Positions 45,988-60,691 of a stretch of 64,000 bases of DNA are shown here, piece after piece. Within the stretch, counting starts at the first letter, position 1; every line of letters starts with the position of its first letter. The notes under the pieces are model-generated. The model did no database searches and was not told where the DNA came from. It saw nothing but the letters and a program-made list of their open reading frames with translations. The stretch covers positions 558,001 through 622,000 of the forward strand of contig JACZZP010000013.1 in assembly GCA_015183035.1 (NCBI GenBank), written 5' to 3'. This DNA comes from Meloidogyne chitwoodi. Lineage: Eukaryota > Nematoda > Chromadorea > Rhabditida > Meloidogynidae. A program made the translations under genes and the position numbers.

Positions 45988-48900
45988 TATTGTTTTATAC
46001 AAATATCAATTTGTTTACTTTTTGAAGAAAATAATATAAATAAATTTTTAAATAAAGCTAAAAAAGAAGGTTAAATTAAAAAAATTAAAGTAATTTAAAA
46101 AATTAAAAAATGTGAACAAAAAAAGAAAAATAAATTTTAAAAATCATCAATTATACACACGTCATTTTTAAAGCAATTCTCTGTTTTACTCTATTTCTCT
46201 AACTTTAATAAACTTTAATAAAATAATTTAATATACATTATGCCAAAAATTAGCGTTTATTCAAAACTATTTTAAATAGTCTTAAAATTTTAAAAAATAA
46301 ATTCTCTAAAAATATTTAATTTTAAAAATTTTTTGATTTTATATTTGGATAGAGTAGACAATAAGCTATAAAATAAGCAGAAACATTTAATATTAGACAA
46401 GCATTAAATTAGTTAATTTTAAAATTATAGGGGTAAATTATTTAAAAATTAGTAAAAAAAAGTTAAAAAATAAATAAATTTAATTTTATTCGTCAAAAAA
46501 GACTTAAAATAGATTGATTATTAACAAATTAAATAAAATTAGGAATTTATAAATAATTTTTAATTTTTTTAAATTAAAAATAACACAAGTGATTTATGAA
46601 TGTGTAATGTAAATATATAAATGTCATAAAAAAATAATAAAAAATAAAATAAGGAAGTTTTTAACGTGTTTTGAATTTTAAAATAATTAAAAATTATTTT
46701 AATGTGCATTTATAACAAAAATAAAATTTTAGATTTTTTAGAATTATTTTAAAAATAAAATAAAATTAAGGGTTTATAAATAAAGAAAATTAAATAAAAA
46801 AAAGAAAGATAATAAAAAAATTATTTTTTTTTATTTTTTATATTAAACAATTTAAATACATTAATAAAATAAAATAAAAAATAATTTTTGCAATAAAAAT
46901 TATTTTTTTTTATTTTTATTATTTTAATGTTTGGGGGGTAGGGTAATTAAAGATAAGAAAAAAGAATTTTTTTTAAATTAATTAAAAATGATGTAATTAA
47001 TTAAATAAAATAATTATGATGAAAAATGGTCAGATATTAATTTATTTAATAAAAAATATTTAAATAATTAAAATTAAATTAATTTTAATTTAAAGGGCAC
47101 TCTCTAATTAAAAGGCAATAAATATTTCTAAATTAAAAAATATTTAAAAACTTTAAAAAATCATAAAATAATATCTAAAGAGGCTATTTTAAAATATTTT
47201 ATCTATTTTTAAAAATATTTTAAAAAATAATATATTTTTTTATATTCTTAAAATCCACCCACCCAACAACTAAAAATAATATAAAATTAAAAAATAAAAA
47301 GATTTATTTTTTTTTATTAGCTTAGCCGTCACTAACAGTTACGAGATTTTATAGATTTTTTATTTAAAGAAAAAAAAACATATGTCAATTTATATTAAAA
47401 TAAATAAATTTTATTTTTAATTATTTTTAAAAAATTAGAGAAAAAAAAATAGTGTATATTTTAGCGGAGAAAAAGAAATTTTTTAGTTAATTAAAAAAAA
47501 TTTTTAAAAATTTAAAAAAAATTTAAAAAGCCTATAAAACGCTTTAAAACATTTAAATTAAAAAAAAATTTTTAATTATTTAATTAGACATTTCACAGAC
47601 TGACAATTAACACAAGAACTTCCCCTCCCTACTTTTAACCCCTATTTTACCCTTTAAAAAATTTATTTAATTAATTTAAATAAATTTTTTAGACAAAAAA
47701 GACTTTATTTAAATTAATCTGATAGATTTTTAGTCAAATAAAATATTAATTTAATTTTTAAAATTTTTTAAATCGAACAGGGTTAATTTAACGACTAAAA
47801 TTGTGTTTTATTGACTGCTTATTGTCTCAAATTAATTCCTATGAATAGAGTCAACCCTAAAGATCAACTCAATGATTTATTTATAAGGACTCTGAGTAAG
47901 TTTTAAAGGTGATAAAAAGTCTTTGTTGATTTAATCTTTAATTTTACCAATTAAATTATATTAATTGGTATACTGTAATTATGTTTTTTATTTTTTGTGA
48001 AAAGTTGATCTATTGGGTTGTACTTTTTTAGATTTTTAAAAAATCATTAAAAATTAAAAAAAATAAAATAAAAGATTATAATCATTTATAAGGTATTTAT
48101 TTATTTTAAAATATATAAAAAAGTCTCTTCTAGATAAGGGCAAAATAAAATAAAAAAAAAGAGAAAAATGTGTTAGAAAAAAAAATATTTTATTTTTCAA
48201 AAAAATGTTTCTTCTCTCCCCTAAGGCCAATTTATAAAATATCGACTGCTTTTAGTCGCGTGAGCATAAAATAAAATAAAAAAATGTGAAAATTATTTAT
48301 TTCTTCTCTTCACGCGAAAAAAAAAAGAATTTTTTCTCTCCTAAAAGCTTTTTACAATTTGTTAGTGTGTGTTAGCTTTTATATGTTCATTGTGTGAATT
48401 AAAGAAGGAAATTGAAAAATTATAAATTGGTTACTAAATTGACTGAATTTATTTTTTATTTGAAGAAAACTTAATTTTTAAAAAATAAAAATTTTTTTAA
48501 ATTTTTGTACATTTCGGCGCAAGATGTTTGGCGCCGAGGAATTTAAAAAAATTTTTTTTTGAATTTTTTATTTTTTCTTATTAATATATCAATATAACAT
48601 GTTAAATATGCTTAGATTATTTTTCACAAATGAAGAATTTCTATCCAAGAATTCTTTAAAAATTAAGGTAAAAAATAAATTAAAAAAATTTTTAAAAAAA
48701 TAAACAAATTTTTTAAAAGAAAAATTTAATTAAATTTTTGAAAAAATTTAGGATAATTTAAAACTTTAAAAAAATATAAAATTTGTAAAAAAAAAAATTT
48801 TTGAAAAATAAAAAAAGAATGTCGGCGTCCTCTGTTGTTTGCGCGCCAAGACATACCCAAAAGAAATTAAACTTTTTTTAATAAAAATATTAAAATAAGG

Positions 48901-50342
48901 CGAATAAAAAATTATTTAAAAATAATAAATTATATTTAAATAAAAAAGAAAAGAAATATATTTTTTGTTTGCACTCAAATAATATTTTAATAAAATAATC
49001 TCGTGACGCAATCATTATTTAAGTGCTTTTTAATTAAAAAATAAATAAATATTTTCCTTATATTTTTTACCTCTCTTGGGCAAATAAAAGAAAGAGAAGA
49101 GAGGGAAAATTAGTCACAATTCTCTCTTGAATTAAAATAAAAAAATTTTTTTTTTATTTTTTGTTCTTCCAAATATTAATTAATTTAAAAAAATAAATTG
49201 AAGAAAAAGAAAAAAAATTTATAAAAAAATTAATTAAAATAAAAATGTTTCTTTTTTAAGAAAATAAAATTAAAAAAAAATTAAAAAAAAATATTTATTT
49301 GTTTAAAAAATGAAAGAACAAACATTTAAAAAATGTTAAAAAAAAGAGATCACATTTTAAAATTAGTATAGATATTTTTAAAATATTTTTTTCTTCACAT
49401 TAAGCAGTCGTTTTTAAAAAAAACTAGATTTAGTTACTAGCTTTTTATTTAATTTTGTGGGGGTGAATCAATAAATAAATAAATATAAATACCCAAAAGA
49501 TCAACTTACAAAATATCAATTAAAAATTTTTTTTTTCTATGAAATAAATTAACTAAAAAATAAATAAATAATTAAAAATTATTTATTTATTTTTTAAACA
49601 ATTTAAAATTAAAAAAATTTTTTTTTTATTAAAATAAATGAAACAGAAGAAAGTTTGTGTTTTTAATTAATGAAAAATATAAAAAAATTGCTAATGCTTC
49701 TTTTCTTCTTTTTTGTGTATTTGCTTTATTTCTCTCAAATTTCACCCATATAAACACAAAAAAAAATAAATTTATATATTTGTACATTTTATTTTTTTGT
49801 TAATAAAAATGTTCCTAAATGAAAATTTCCCTAAAAATTACTAATAAATAATTAGTAATTTTTTAACTTTTTTCAATTCGATAAAAGAGAATATATTTAT
49901 AAAAAAGCGAATTTTTAGATTTAATATTTTTAAATAATAATAACCAGTGGAAAAAATAACAGTATAAAGTTAGTAACAGCATTTTAAAAAAGATGGCCAG
50001 TGCAGGAATCGAACCTGTGTCGTCGCGGGCAAATCGAAAGTGCTAACCCCTACACTAACTGTGACATTAGATTGATTGAATTATTTATTATTTAGATATT
50101 CTTTATTTTAATTAATAATTTATTAGATTAGAAAAAATGGAAGAATAGCAAGCATTTGTAAGAGTGCGACAGGGGAGAATTAAAAAATACTTTTGGAAGA
50201 CGCCCGGGGGAATTGAAAATATTTTGGGCCTTGAATGGCGCTGAAATGGGCGGTGCGAAGATAAAAGTGTTTTTTAAATATTTTTAATATCTCATACAGT
50301 ATCTTTTTATTATTCTGATCCATCAAAAGTATTCCAAATTAT
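45988..50342. other. 4.3 kb gene-free AT-rich stretch
   Basis: No coding exon is visible on either strand. It lies between the IP6K promoter and the 3' end of the serine protease. It contains two GGCGC-type motifs near 48505-48540 and 48825-48860 (TTTCGGCGCAAG, TTTGGCGCCGAGG, TTTGCGCGCCAAG) related to the dispersed GGCACCAAAACGTCC motif. It also has a tRNA-like sequence at 49993-50065. Confidence 0.6.
49993..50065 (-). repeat. tRNA-like sequence, intergenic (best-formed copy)
   Basis: On the minus strand TTAGTGTAGGGGTTAGCAC is a good D arm/A box like that of tRNA-Glu, and CAGGTTCGATTCCTG is a perfect T arm. Spacing (about 73 bases) is tRNA-like. The acceptor ends (GTCACAG against ACTGGCC) do not pair well and the anticodon arm is weak, so I call it a pseudo-tRNA or tRNA-derived element. 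A covariance-model scan would decide. Confidence 0.5.
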
Positions 50343-51989
50343 TCAGTAATTACCAACATATTTTTGATATATATTTTCAGCCTCATCCATACATTGCACT
50401 GGTATTGGTTCAATTGGTAGACAAGATAGTTGAGTTATATTTTTTATCCAAGTACAGTAAGTACTCACTTTTACAAATGTATCTGCAAAAATTAAATAAA
50501 TTTTTAAAAAATTAAAAACTTGTATAACTGAAAAAAAATAAAAACTAACCAACATAGATATGCTTATTTAAAGCATTTTTATTTAATTTTGTACTGCCAG
50601 CACCTAAAGAAGCAACTCCAATCAGGTACAATCGGCCCTCGTGATTATGAATTAACGGGCCACCCGAATCACCAACACTTAAACCTTTATTCTGCGACCC
50701 GGCGCAAATAAATCCATCTTTATTTCCAGGGTTTCTCCTTAAAATAATTGAAATAAAGTCAGATTATATAGTTTAAAGATCAAATTCTATTAATTAAAAT
50801 AATCTTACAAGTTGCAGTATAATCTAGAACTCAAAGCTATCGTCAAATGGTGTAATTTTCCATAATTTACTAAATCTGCATCAATGTTAGGAAAGTGATT
50901 TTTGACTAAATTTTAAATAAATATTTAAAATTTAAATGGGACTATTAAACTTACTAGTGGTCCTTCCAAATCCCACAAATTCTACAAGCTTTCCCCTTTT
51001 TTCATCATATTTATCAATCAAACAAACACTTCTAACATTTTTATTGAAAGTAATCTTATTTTTCAACTAAAAATAAATTAAAATTTGTTTAAATAAGAAT
51101 AAATTTTAATTTAAAAAAAATAAAGATGTTATTGGTTGTAATACGACCAATGTTCCTTCCACACCATGATATAGTGTGAAGGGAACATAATTAAAATAAA
51201 AAAAATTTTTTTTAATTTTTTTTTGTAGTCTATATTTATTAAATTGAATAATAGTCTTTTTTGTTTATTATAATAATTACTTTGAGAATTGCTAAATCTA
51301 CAAATTTATTTTTTGTTGAAGAGGGTTGGCCAGAGACAATGCTAATGCTTGAGACACCGATTCCACTCGTATTATAAGGTGGAATTTTGTTTTTTCCAAC
51401 AAAAACATTTAATTCTGAAGGTCTGAATATATTTTCATCACTAAAATTAAAATAAAATTAAAATATTATTTAATTAAAATAAATTTACTCAAACTCTTCT
51501 TTTGGCCCATTTACTAAACCACAGTCAACTTCCCATGAATTCGGATATCTGATGCAATGGGCAGCACATATAATAAACTGGTCAGAAATTATAGCAGCAG
51601 TGCATGTTAAAAAAAGGTCACAGCCTTCTAATCGTCCAATAACTGAGGCAATAAACGGAAAAGATTCAGCAGCAACTTCTGCCCCTCCGTATGCCTTTTA
51701 TATTAATTTATTATTGGATATTAGGTTATTTGGTGTTTAAAATGTGAAATTAATTTTTAGAAAATATTATGATTCATTAATTTAAAAAATTAAATACTCT
51801 CTCAGCCATTTTTGGGTGGTCTGGAAAGAACTCCGGCACCAACCCACAGGTATTATAACAAATTTCATCTTCAAGTTTTGAATAAATTCTATTATAATTA
51901 AAAATATTTTTTATATTAATAAAATTAAGTTCAAAAACACACCGAAAAATTGGTATAAATAAAATAAATAATTTAAAAATAATTAACAT
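50343..51989 (-). CDS. Secreted trypsin-like serine protease (S1)
   Basis: Seven exons (51989-51798, 51694-51489, 51440-51281, 51066-50955, 50905-50809, 50737-50550, 50482-50343) join in phase to 364 residues. A signal peptide (MLIIFKLFILFIPIF) opens a pro-region of about 64 residues. The activation site is Arg64 before AYGGAEVAAESFPFIA, a variant of R-IVGG. The catalytic triad is complete: His110 (CAAHC), Asp181 (VDLAIL), Ser280 (SVGDSGGPL). Position 189-equivalent context is GLSVGDSGG. Cysteines for the usual disulfides are present, and a short Cys-containing tail follows the domain (CLPIEPIPVQC). Probably digestive or secreted; substrate unknown. 553 bases downstream of a kinase gene on the same strand. 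Confidence 0.9.
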
Positions 51990-52542
51990 TTTTTCAGAGA
52001 AAATAAGAACAAAAAATATTAAGTTTAAATTAACTTTAAATTAATTTTACAAATTTATAATAATTAATATTTTATAAAATAATTTTATTTTTATTTATAA
52101 ATCAAATTTTAAGCAAAAATGATTAAATTCTTTTATATTTTTAATGGCGGGAATTTTTGTTTTATTTATTTATAATTATTCATTGTTAAAATAAAGGGGA
52201 AAATATAAATATTATTTTATTTGACTAATAAATATAACCTTTATATATATCGAAGGACGTTTGTTTTAGTAAAAAAAAATACATATATAAAAAATACTAT
52301 TCGCTCTTAAATATAATTAATTTTAAATATTTATATTTAAGGCTTAATCTATTAATTTAATTTTTAAAAATTAATAAAATTTGAATGATGATATGTTAAG
52401 GAAAATTATCCACAAATATATATATTATTTATAAAGAAGCCAATTTTTAAATAATATTTTGATTTTCAAATAAATGATGATTAGAGAAAAAATTAAAAAT
52501 TAATAAAAACCTTGAAAATTTTTAAATATTTTTTAAAATAGC
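51990..52542. other. Kinase-protease gap
   Basis: 553 AT-rich bases between two minus-strand genes. Nothing recognised. Confidence 0.4.
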
Positions 52543-54332
<1,790 letters not shown>

Positions 54333-54876
54333 TGAAAAATGTTATTCTGTAAATTAGAGATCGTCGTTGGAAGAATCCCGGTCGGATTTTACGGGATTAA
54401 TCCCGTGGGATCCCTCCCGGTTATGATTTAAAGAATAAATAATTCCCTGAAAAGCTATTTTGCCGATTTAAAATCATAATATTTCCGCCATTTTTGTTTA
54501 AATTTCTCTAAATTTAGTGTGGCAAAATGTTTTTACTAAGAGTAGAGAATAAACACAAGAGAGAAAATGAGAACAAGAGAAAAAAATTTACGTGCTCAGA
54601 CATTTCGTCGGCATAAAATGCACAACATTTCGTTCCAACGGCAAAAAATCGTGGGCTTGGGTAAACGAAATATAGTTTTTTTCTGTAGAGGCGAAATGTC
54701 GTGCAATTTTTTCGACGAAATGTACAGGTCCCAAAATTTATGTGGAGCCCTTCATATTCTTCAATTTTTTATGTAAAATTTCAAAAATTTTTAGATTAAA
54801 AATACTTAGATTTTACTAAGAAATTTGATATAAATTCAAAATGTTTTAATTATAAATAACAACTTTTGTTAAATTA
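54333..54876. other. Divergent interval kinase / syntrophin
   Basis: 544 bases with two foreign-looking pieces: a GC-rich block at about 54365-54425 (GAATCCCGGTCGG, GGGATTAATCCCG, TCCCTCCCGG), similar in style to the hAT MITE at 31987, and an inverted repeat at 54600-54723. Confidence 0.5.
54600..54723. repeat. Imperfect inverted repeat (ACATTTCGTCG ends)
   Basis: The left arm ACATTTCGTCGGCATAAAAT continues to GCACAACATTTCG. The right arm is its imperfect complement ending at 54723. Arms are about 33 bases. Small MITE-like unit between divergent genes. Confidence 0.55.
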
Positions 54877-57069
54877 ATGTCAAGTTCTTCTTTACGTAAT
54901 TCTAAATTAGAAGTTTTAGTAGAAAACAGTGAATGGCATAAAGTAAATGTTAGTTTAGAAGAAACTGCACTTGTTTTTACTCTTATTGGTGATGGATTTG
55001 TTGATCAAGTTGTTTTTTTAATTTTTAATTTTAAAATTTTTTTCAACAATTTTAGTTAGGTCCAACAAATGCGCCTAGTGGATTTTCTGAATCGGCTGCT
55101 GCTGCAGGCATTTGGAATGCAGAAAAACGTTTTGTTCGAATAATAAAACGAGAGGGAGAAGGTTTGATTTTTTATTAAAAAGATTTTTAGGCTAAAAGAT
55201 TATAAAAGCTTAAAATGTTGTGTTTCTTTTTTTTTGCGGATTTACTTAAAAACTTTACCTTGACTCAAAAATTAAGGAAATGTTTAGAATGTACTAATGG
55301 GTCCTTATTTAGTATTATTTTTATTAAATGATTTTTGTTTCTGTTGTTATTTATTTTAAAAATCTGTCCGCAAAAACTAGTTTAATCACCTAAAATTATT
55401 TTTAAAATTGAATTTTTTTAAAGGATTAGGAATAAGCATACAAGGAGGTGCTGAAGCTGGAAGACCTATTTTAATAAGTAAAATCTTTCCTGGAATGCCT
55501 GCTGATCAGACAAATTCTCTCTTTGTTGGAGATGTTATACTTGCAGTTAATGGTGAATCTATGGCAAATATCAAACATGAAGAGGCTGTTAGAGCTTTAA
55601 AACAAGCAGGCAAAGTTGTCAATTTACAAGGCAAGAATATTTAATTTTTTAATAATTTATAATTAAAAAGAATTTTCAGTCCAATATCGTCGTGATTTAC
55701 ACCTTCAACGTGAAAATATTTTTAATCGTTTAAGTTGGGATGATACAACAACAAATACCTCACAACCTTCAATTATTCCATCTTCTGATCGTCTTTCAAA
55801 TATTCAAGAATCTCATTTAAATTTTCGTAGAATTTTTGGTTTAAAATTGGCTTTTGTGACACGAACACCTTTAATACCTAATGAAGAGGATTTTGAAGGA
55901 AGAATAATTGAAATTCGTTCTCATAGTTCTCGACATATTTTGACATTGAGGTTTTTTATTTTTAACAAATTTTTTTAGCAAATAATATTATTTTTTGTTT
56001 AAAAATATTAAAAAATTCGGAAAATAATTTTTTAACAAATCTTTATCTTTTAATTAAATTTTTTAAATTTATTTTAGATGCTCAAATTCAATAGAAGCAG
56101 ATGCTTGGTTTGAAGCTATTCATGCATGTGTAGAAGCATTATTAACCCAAGCACTTGCTCAAGTAAATTTAATTCTTGGCCAAAACCCTCAAGTTAGGAA
56201 AATGGGTTGGTTAGCAGATCAGGTTTTTTTTAATAAAATTAAAAAAAAAAATAAATTAAAAAAATTAAGAGCCCTTCGGATTGTGGTCGTTGGCGTGCTG
56301 TCTTTGTTGCATTAACAGTTAATGATTTGTTAATTTATGATTCAGTACCAGCGATTAAACAGGTTTATAAAATTAAAAAAATAAATTGATTTTATTGATT
56401 TAAAAATAAACAATTAATTTCAAAAAAATCGCTTTTATAAATAGGAATGGGCTCGCCCAATGATTATGCGCCCATTAATAGCTACAAGAGTTGTTCAAAC
56501 AACTGCACGTAGTTTTCCCGTAATTGCTGGACTTTCTGATGTTATTAGCTTTACAACAAGAACAGGCACTCAAGATGGTATAAGAACACATTTATTTAGA
56601 GTAGAAACACACAGAGAATTGGCATCTTGGGTTAAGGTTATTTTTATTTTTAATTAAAAAATAATGGTATCAAATACATTAATTTTTTATTTTACTTTGA
56701 TCTGTTTTTTAAAGATTTTTATTTTATTTTTTATTTCCTCAGACAATGATTCAAAACACTTATGAAGCCTGTGAAAGCACTCTTCAAGTCAGCGCTCCAT
56801 GTATTTGGCAAGAAAGACGCTGTGAACTTAATATTAATTTGGAAAGAGGAATAAGTTTAAGTGACACTATTGGTGGTCAGCTTCATTGGGAATATCCTTT
56901 TGAAGGAATTAGAGTAACCGGAGATGATGGACATCAATTTTTATGGATTGAATTTATTGGAGAGGATGGAGAACAAGAATTAGATTTATTAGGTTCTCCT
57001 AAAGCAGTAATTTTTATTTTACATACATTTTTAGCAACTAAGGTATATCAACTAGGATTGTATGCTTAG
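54877..57069 (+). CDS. stn-1: Syntrophin (PDZ, PH, SU domains)
   Basis: Eight exons (54877-55008, 55056-55161, 55424-55630, 55680-55950, 56078-56222, 56270-56362, 56445-56636, 56743-57069) join in phase to 490 residues. The PDZ domain includes the ligand loop GLGISIQGG (80-88) and [15 protein letters not shown]-type segments follow ([40 protein letters not shown]) and the C-terminal syntrophin-unique domain ends in [22 protein letters not shown]. Syntrophins anchor channels and signalling proteins to the dystrophin complex at muscle and synapse. Intron 3 (55631-55679) uses a GC donor (CAAG|GCAAGAA), since no GT fits the frame. Closest in layout to C. elegans stn-1. Confidence 0.95.
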
Positions 57070-58895
57070 GCACACCAAGAATTTTAAAAAAATTTCAGAA
57101 CTCTAGGAAAATGATTTTTTTATTTTTTCGTTCAGTATTATAGTACTTGGTGTGTTTTCTAATTCCAACTAAAAGTTAAATTCTCTAGTCACTCTGTTTT
57201 GTTGTCTTCTTTTCATATTATAGACGAGAACGAACTAATGTAAGAAGCTTTGATTTCTTCCGCACATACTAATAAGCCCTGCTAAATTAAATTCGCATGA
57301 AAAATCATTTTTTTGATTCACGTTGAGATGGTTGACTCGATTTTAAGATCATTTTTCATCAGATCATTGATTTTATTTCACTCAATCTTAATTAGTAAAA
57401 TTCTAGTAAACATAGAGTGATCGTTTATAACGGAATTTTTACCCAAAAGATGAGCTTGGTCCTCCCTACGCTTTTCGATTTTCAGGGACCTTTATCTCCG
57501 CTCTTGTGCGACAAGTTTTATACCCTCATAGCTAGTTCGATTCAGCTTTTCGAGCTCTTTCGAATAATATATTACACAGCTAATATTGGCCGATAGAAAA
57601 AATTCTAAAAATAAATCAGTTTATTCATTCACCCTATGGTTTTTTGATTTTCAGGGACCTATCTCGGCAAATATCGTTTCCTTTAAGAAATTTTTACATA
57701 TTCTTACTCAACTCGATAAGAGGAATCGAATGGTATGTACTACATGTTTCGAGCTCGGATCCCATATACTAAAGAACAGCCGAAAGGACTAGTATTACCT
57801 ACCCTCTTCTGTGCCCAGTTAAAAAATTAAACAACGCTATCAGTTTTGCGTGAGCTGCTATTAATTTTGCTTGGAAGTAGACTAACAAACGGACTACGCC
57901 CCACAATTATACTTTCCCCTTAATAAAATTAAAGTATTTTTCATTTCATTTATTCAAGCTTATTTGATGAATTCGAAGTCATTATTGTAAAGATTACCTG
58001 TAAAATTCTCCCAAATTTTTTCGAAAATTCCTCTCCGATAAAACTAGTTGAAAATTTAAAATAATTTGAATAAGGTTATTCTAACATAATACCGTTTTTT
58101 AAGTGAACTAAAATCATTTTAATAATTATTTGAAAGGGATTTGTCTGTTAAAAGAGATATTTTCCTTATGAATTTTCAAATAATTTTATTCGTTGAGGTT
58201 TTCCGCTGAAGAGGAATCTTCTTAAAATTTTGCGAGAGGAATTTTCCATTAACCATTGAAAAAATTGTATTTTTCATGCCTCCGAAATAATTATTAAACT
58301 AATTTGTGCATAAAATGTGTTAATTTTCCCTGTGGCGTCATAACCCGTAAATATTGGGATCCACCACCCCGCGACAGATATTTATGTATTGGCTTATATA
58401 AGCCGATTTTTTCCCCACGAACTACATTAATAACCAGAAAAATTAGGAAAAAAGAGAAAATGTATTGTATGAGATATCCCCTCCCCTCGCTTATATTGTT
58501 TATATTACCTATTTTTTGAATAAAGTATTTGGGCTTTTAGCCCAATTTTTTATAATATACAACAAATATATAATTTATTTATTAATACTGGGAAAAAATA
58601 AAACTGAAATAATATTACGATAAATAAACCAGGAAAAATGTCACTCATTGTCAGTGTAAAGCTTAATTTTTCTCTTAAAAACAGGTCAATAAAAATATGT
58701 ATAAAATTACTAGAAAAGATAATTTAGAATAAATAACGTGTAAAAAAACTACTTTGAATTGGTTATTTTAAATAGTCTTCCACCAAAAATAACGTAAAAT
58801 CTGGGAAATTTAATGTTTAAAATTTTTTGTCATTAAAATTAAAAAGATCAAGTCACATTATGTTTTATTTTTCCTAAAAAAGTCATAAAAATGAT
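57070..58895. other. Convergent interval syntrophin / SNX1, less AT-rich
   Basis: 1.8 kb with no coding exon. The part 57230-57830 is clearly richer in GC than the rest and repeats TTTTCAGGGACCT with similar flanks at about 57479 and 57650. It contains CTTTTCGAGCTCTTTCGAA at 57546, shared with 11403. It may be a decayed transposon. At 58530-58545 there is a small hairpin (GGGCTTTTAGCCC). Confidence 0.5.
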
Positions 58896-60478
58896 TCATT
58901 GGCTTTTAGCTTCTAAAGCGAACCGTTCCCAATGTTCGAGTGTATGCTGTTCACTTTCAAGTAGCGCCTCCAAATATCCAATAGTTGATTGTTTCAAATC
59001 TTCACGGCGTTGATTTGCCTGACGCGTATATTCTTCACGAATAGACTGTTAATTTAATTAAAATTAATTTAAAATACATTTTTAAATTAAATTAATAACC
59101 TTGCTCATAACCAAAAAGTCTTTTTCCATTTGATCCGCCTTATTTTCGGAGTCAAGCAAATCTTCCCTACATTGTGCAATACGTTCGCCTCTACCGGCCA
59201 ATTCCCTTAATTAAATGTAACTTAAAATACTTAAATAAAAATACATTCTGGTTTTGAGTTCGCGTTTCTTCGTAAGAGTCTGTTGTTGATTTTGCCAGTT
59301 TTGCCAACCTTTTACACGTTCATAAAACACTTCCTTGAGGACAGACATTAAATGTAATTGTTCCTGTTTAAAATAAGAATATTTACTTAAATTCTATATT
59401 TAAATTTTATTAAGTCAAAAAATACTTGAAAGCTTTCAGCCAGTTGTTGAGCATCTTGTTCAGATTCGTGTTTCTCCACTACCGATAAACGCTCATGCGT
59501 TTCTGCCAAACGTGAAAGTGTTTTAGCCAATGCGGTATTTTCTTCCGATGAAGAAAGCAAAGAAATTGTTTTGCTTAATTGTTCATCGGCTGAAGCCAAT
59601 TCACGTCGATAACTAACCAAATTATCAATATGTGTTTGGAGACGAGTTAATAATTCTTCAAGTTCTTCTACTTGACTATGAACTTGTTCAAACCTTTTTA
59701 ATATAAAAATAAGAAAAATTAAAAATAAATACCAGCGATCATTCTCATCCATTGGAAATGCAATTTTTGTGAAGGCATCACCAACTGACTTGAACATCTT
59801 AAAGAAAATAATTTTATCAAAATTAAATTTGTTTAATTTCACATTTCTTTTATAAAATAATAAATTTCAGTTTATTCTCAATATAAATTATAATTTTAAA
59901 AACCTTCATTACGCTGCTTCCACTAAAAGCCGAAGTAAAGTTGGCTTTAGGCAAATCACCCTCAAAAGAAAGAAAATCTCTCAGATCATCATCTACAACA
60001 AGTCGAGGATGTAATACTATACGACGTAAAAACCGCTCCAAAAGACGTGAGCGTTTATCGGCTGCTTCACTTTAAAAATGTTGGTTTATTTTTTAAAATA
60101 AAATAAAAAAACCTGTGTTCCTCCCCAGCCGTAAGTTTCGTTTTGGTCAATGAACTAATGCTTTTTTCTGGTGTGTATGGAACAATAATACCTTTGTGCT
60201 GATGCTTAACTGCTAATTTCTCACGTAACCCAAGAAAGTCACTAAAACGTCGCCACACTTCAAAATGATTTTTTATATATCCAGGAATTTTAGAAACCTA
60301 ATAAACAGTAAATTTAGACAATAAATCAGGATTGGAAGCAAAATTTAAAATTAACCTGTGTTTCAATTTTGTAAGCAATAAATGCATTTATTCCTTCTCC
60401 ACGTTTTTCATAAGCGCGAACAAATGTAAGGATTTTACCGTCATTGTCAATAGTAGTATTGTCAACTGTATTTTCCAT
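58896..60478 (-). CDS. snx-1: Sorting nexin SNX1/SNX2 (PX-BAR)
   Basis: Eight exons (60478-60356, 60297-60113, 60069-59904, 59797-59733, 59693-59426, 59363-59245, 59205-59100, 59045-58896) join in phase to 393 residues. The PX domain has YKIETQVSKIPGY, WRRFSDFLGLREKL, GIIVPYTPEKS and FLRRIVLHPRL, with the basic residues that bind PI3P. The BAR domain follows (VEELEELLTRLQTHIDNLVS to the end), and WQNWQNQQQTLTKKRELK is typical of SNX1/2. This is the membrane-bending half of the retromer pathway at endosomes. It is shorter than vertebrate SNX1 because the long acidic N-terminal extension is absent; the start is the first Met and upstream sequence shows no coding exon. Confidence 0.94.
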
Positions 60479-60691
60479 ATTTAAATATGTAAAAGTATCT
60501 AATTGCGAAAAATTAAGGAATTAAGTAAATAAAATGTAAATTTTAAAATTAAAAAATTTTTATTATAATTTTAGCCCGTTTCACAATTCTGGCCTAGACC
60601 ATTTTGTCCACAGCCTGCCTATGGCATTTTGTCAAAAACATCAACGAAAAACCTAGTTTTAGAATAAACAGCCCGACTAGGCACAGAATAG

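Noticed and set aside
49993..50065. Functional tRNA gene
   Set aside because: A and B boxes are good, but acceptor ends do not pair and the anticodon arm is weak; kept as tRNA-like only.
57586..58519. Short open frames after syntrophin
   Set aside because: No family features and no consistent splice joins; syntrophin ends at 57069 with its normal C-terminus.
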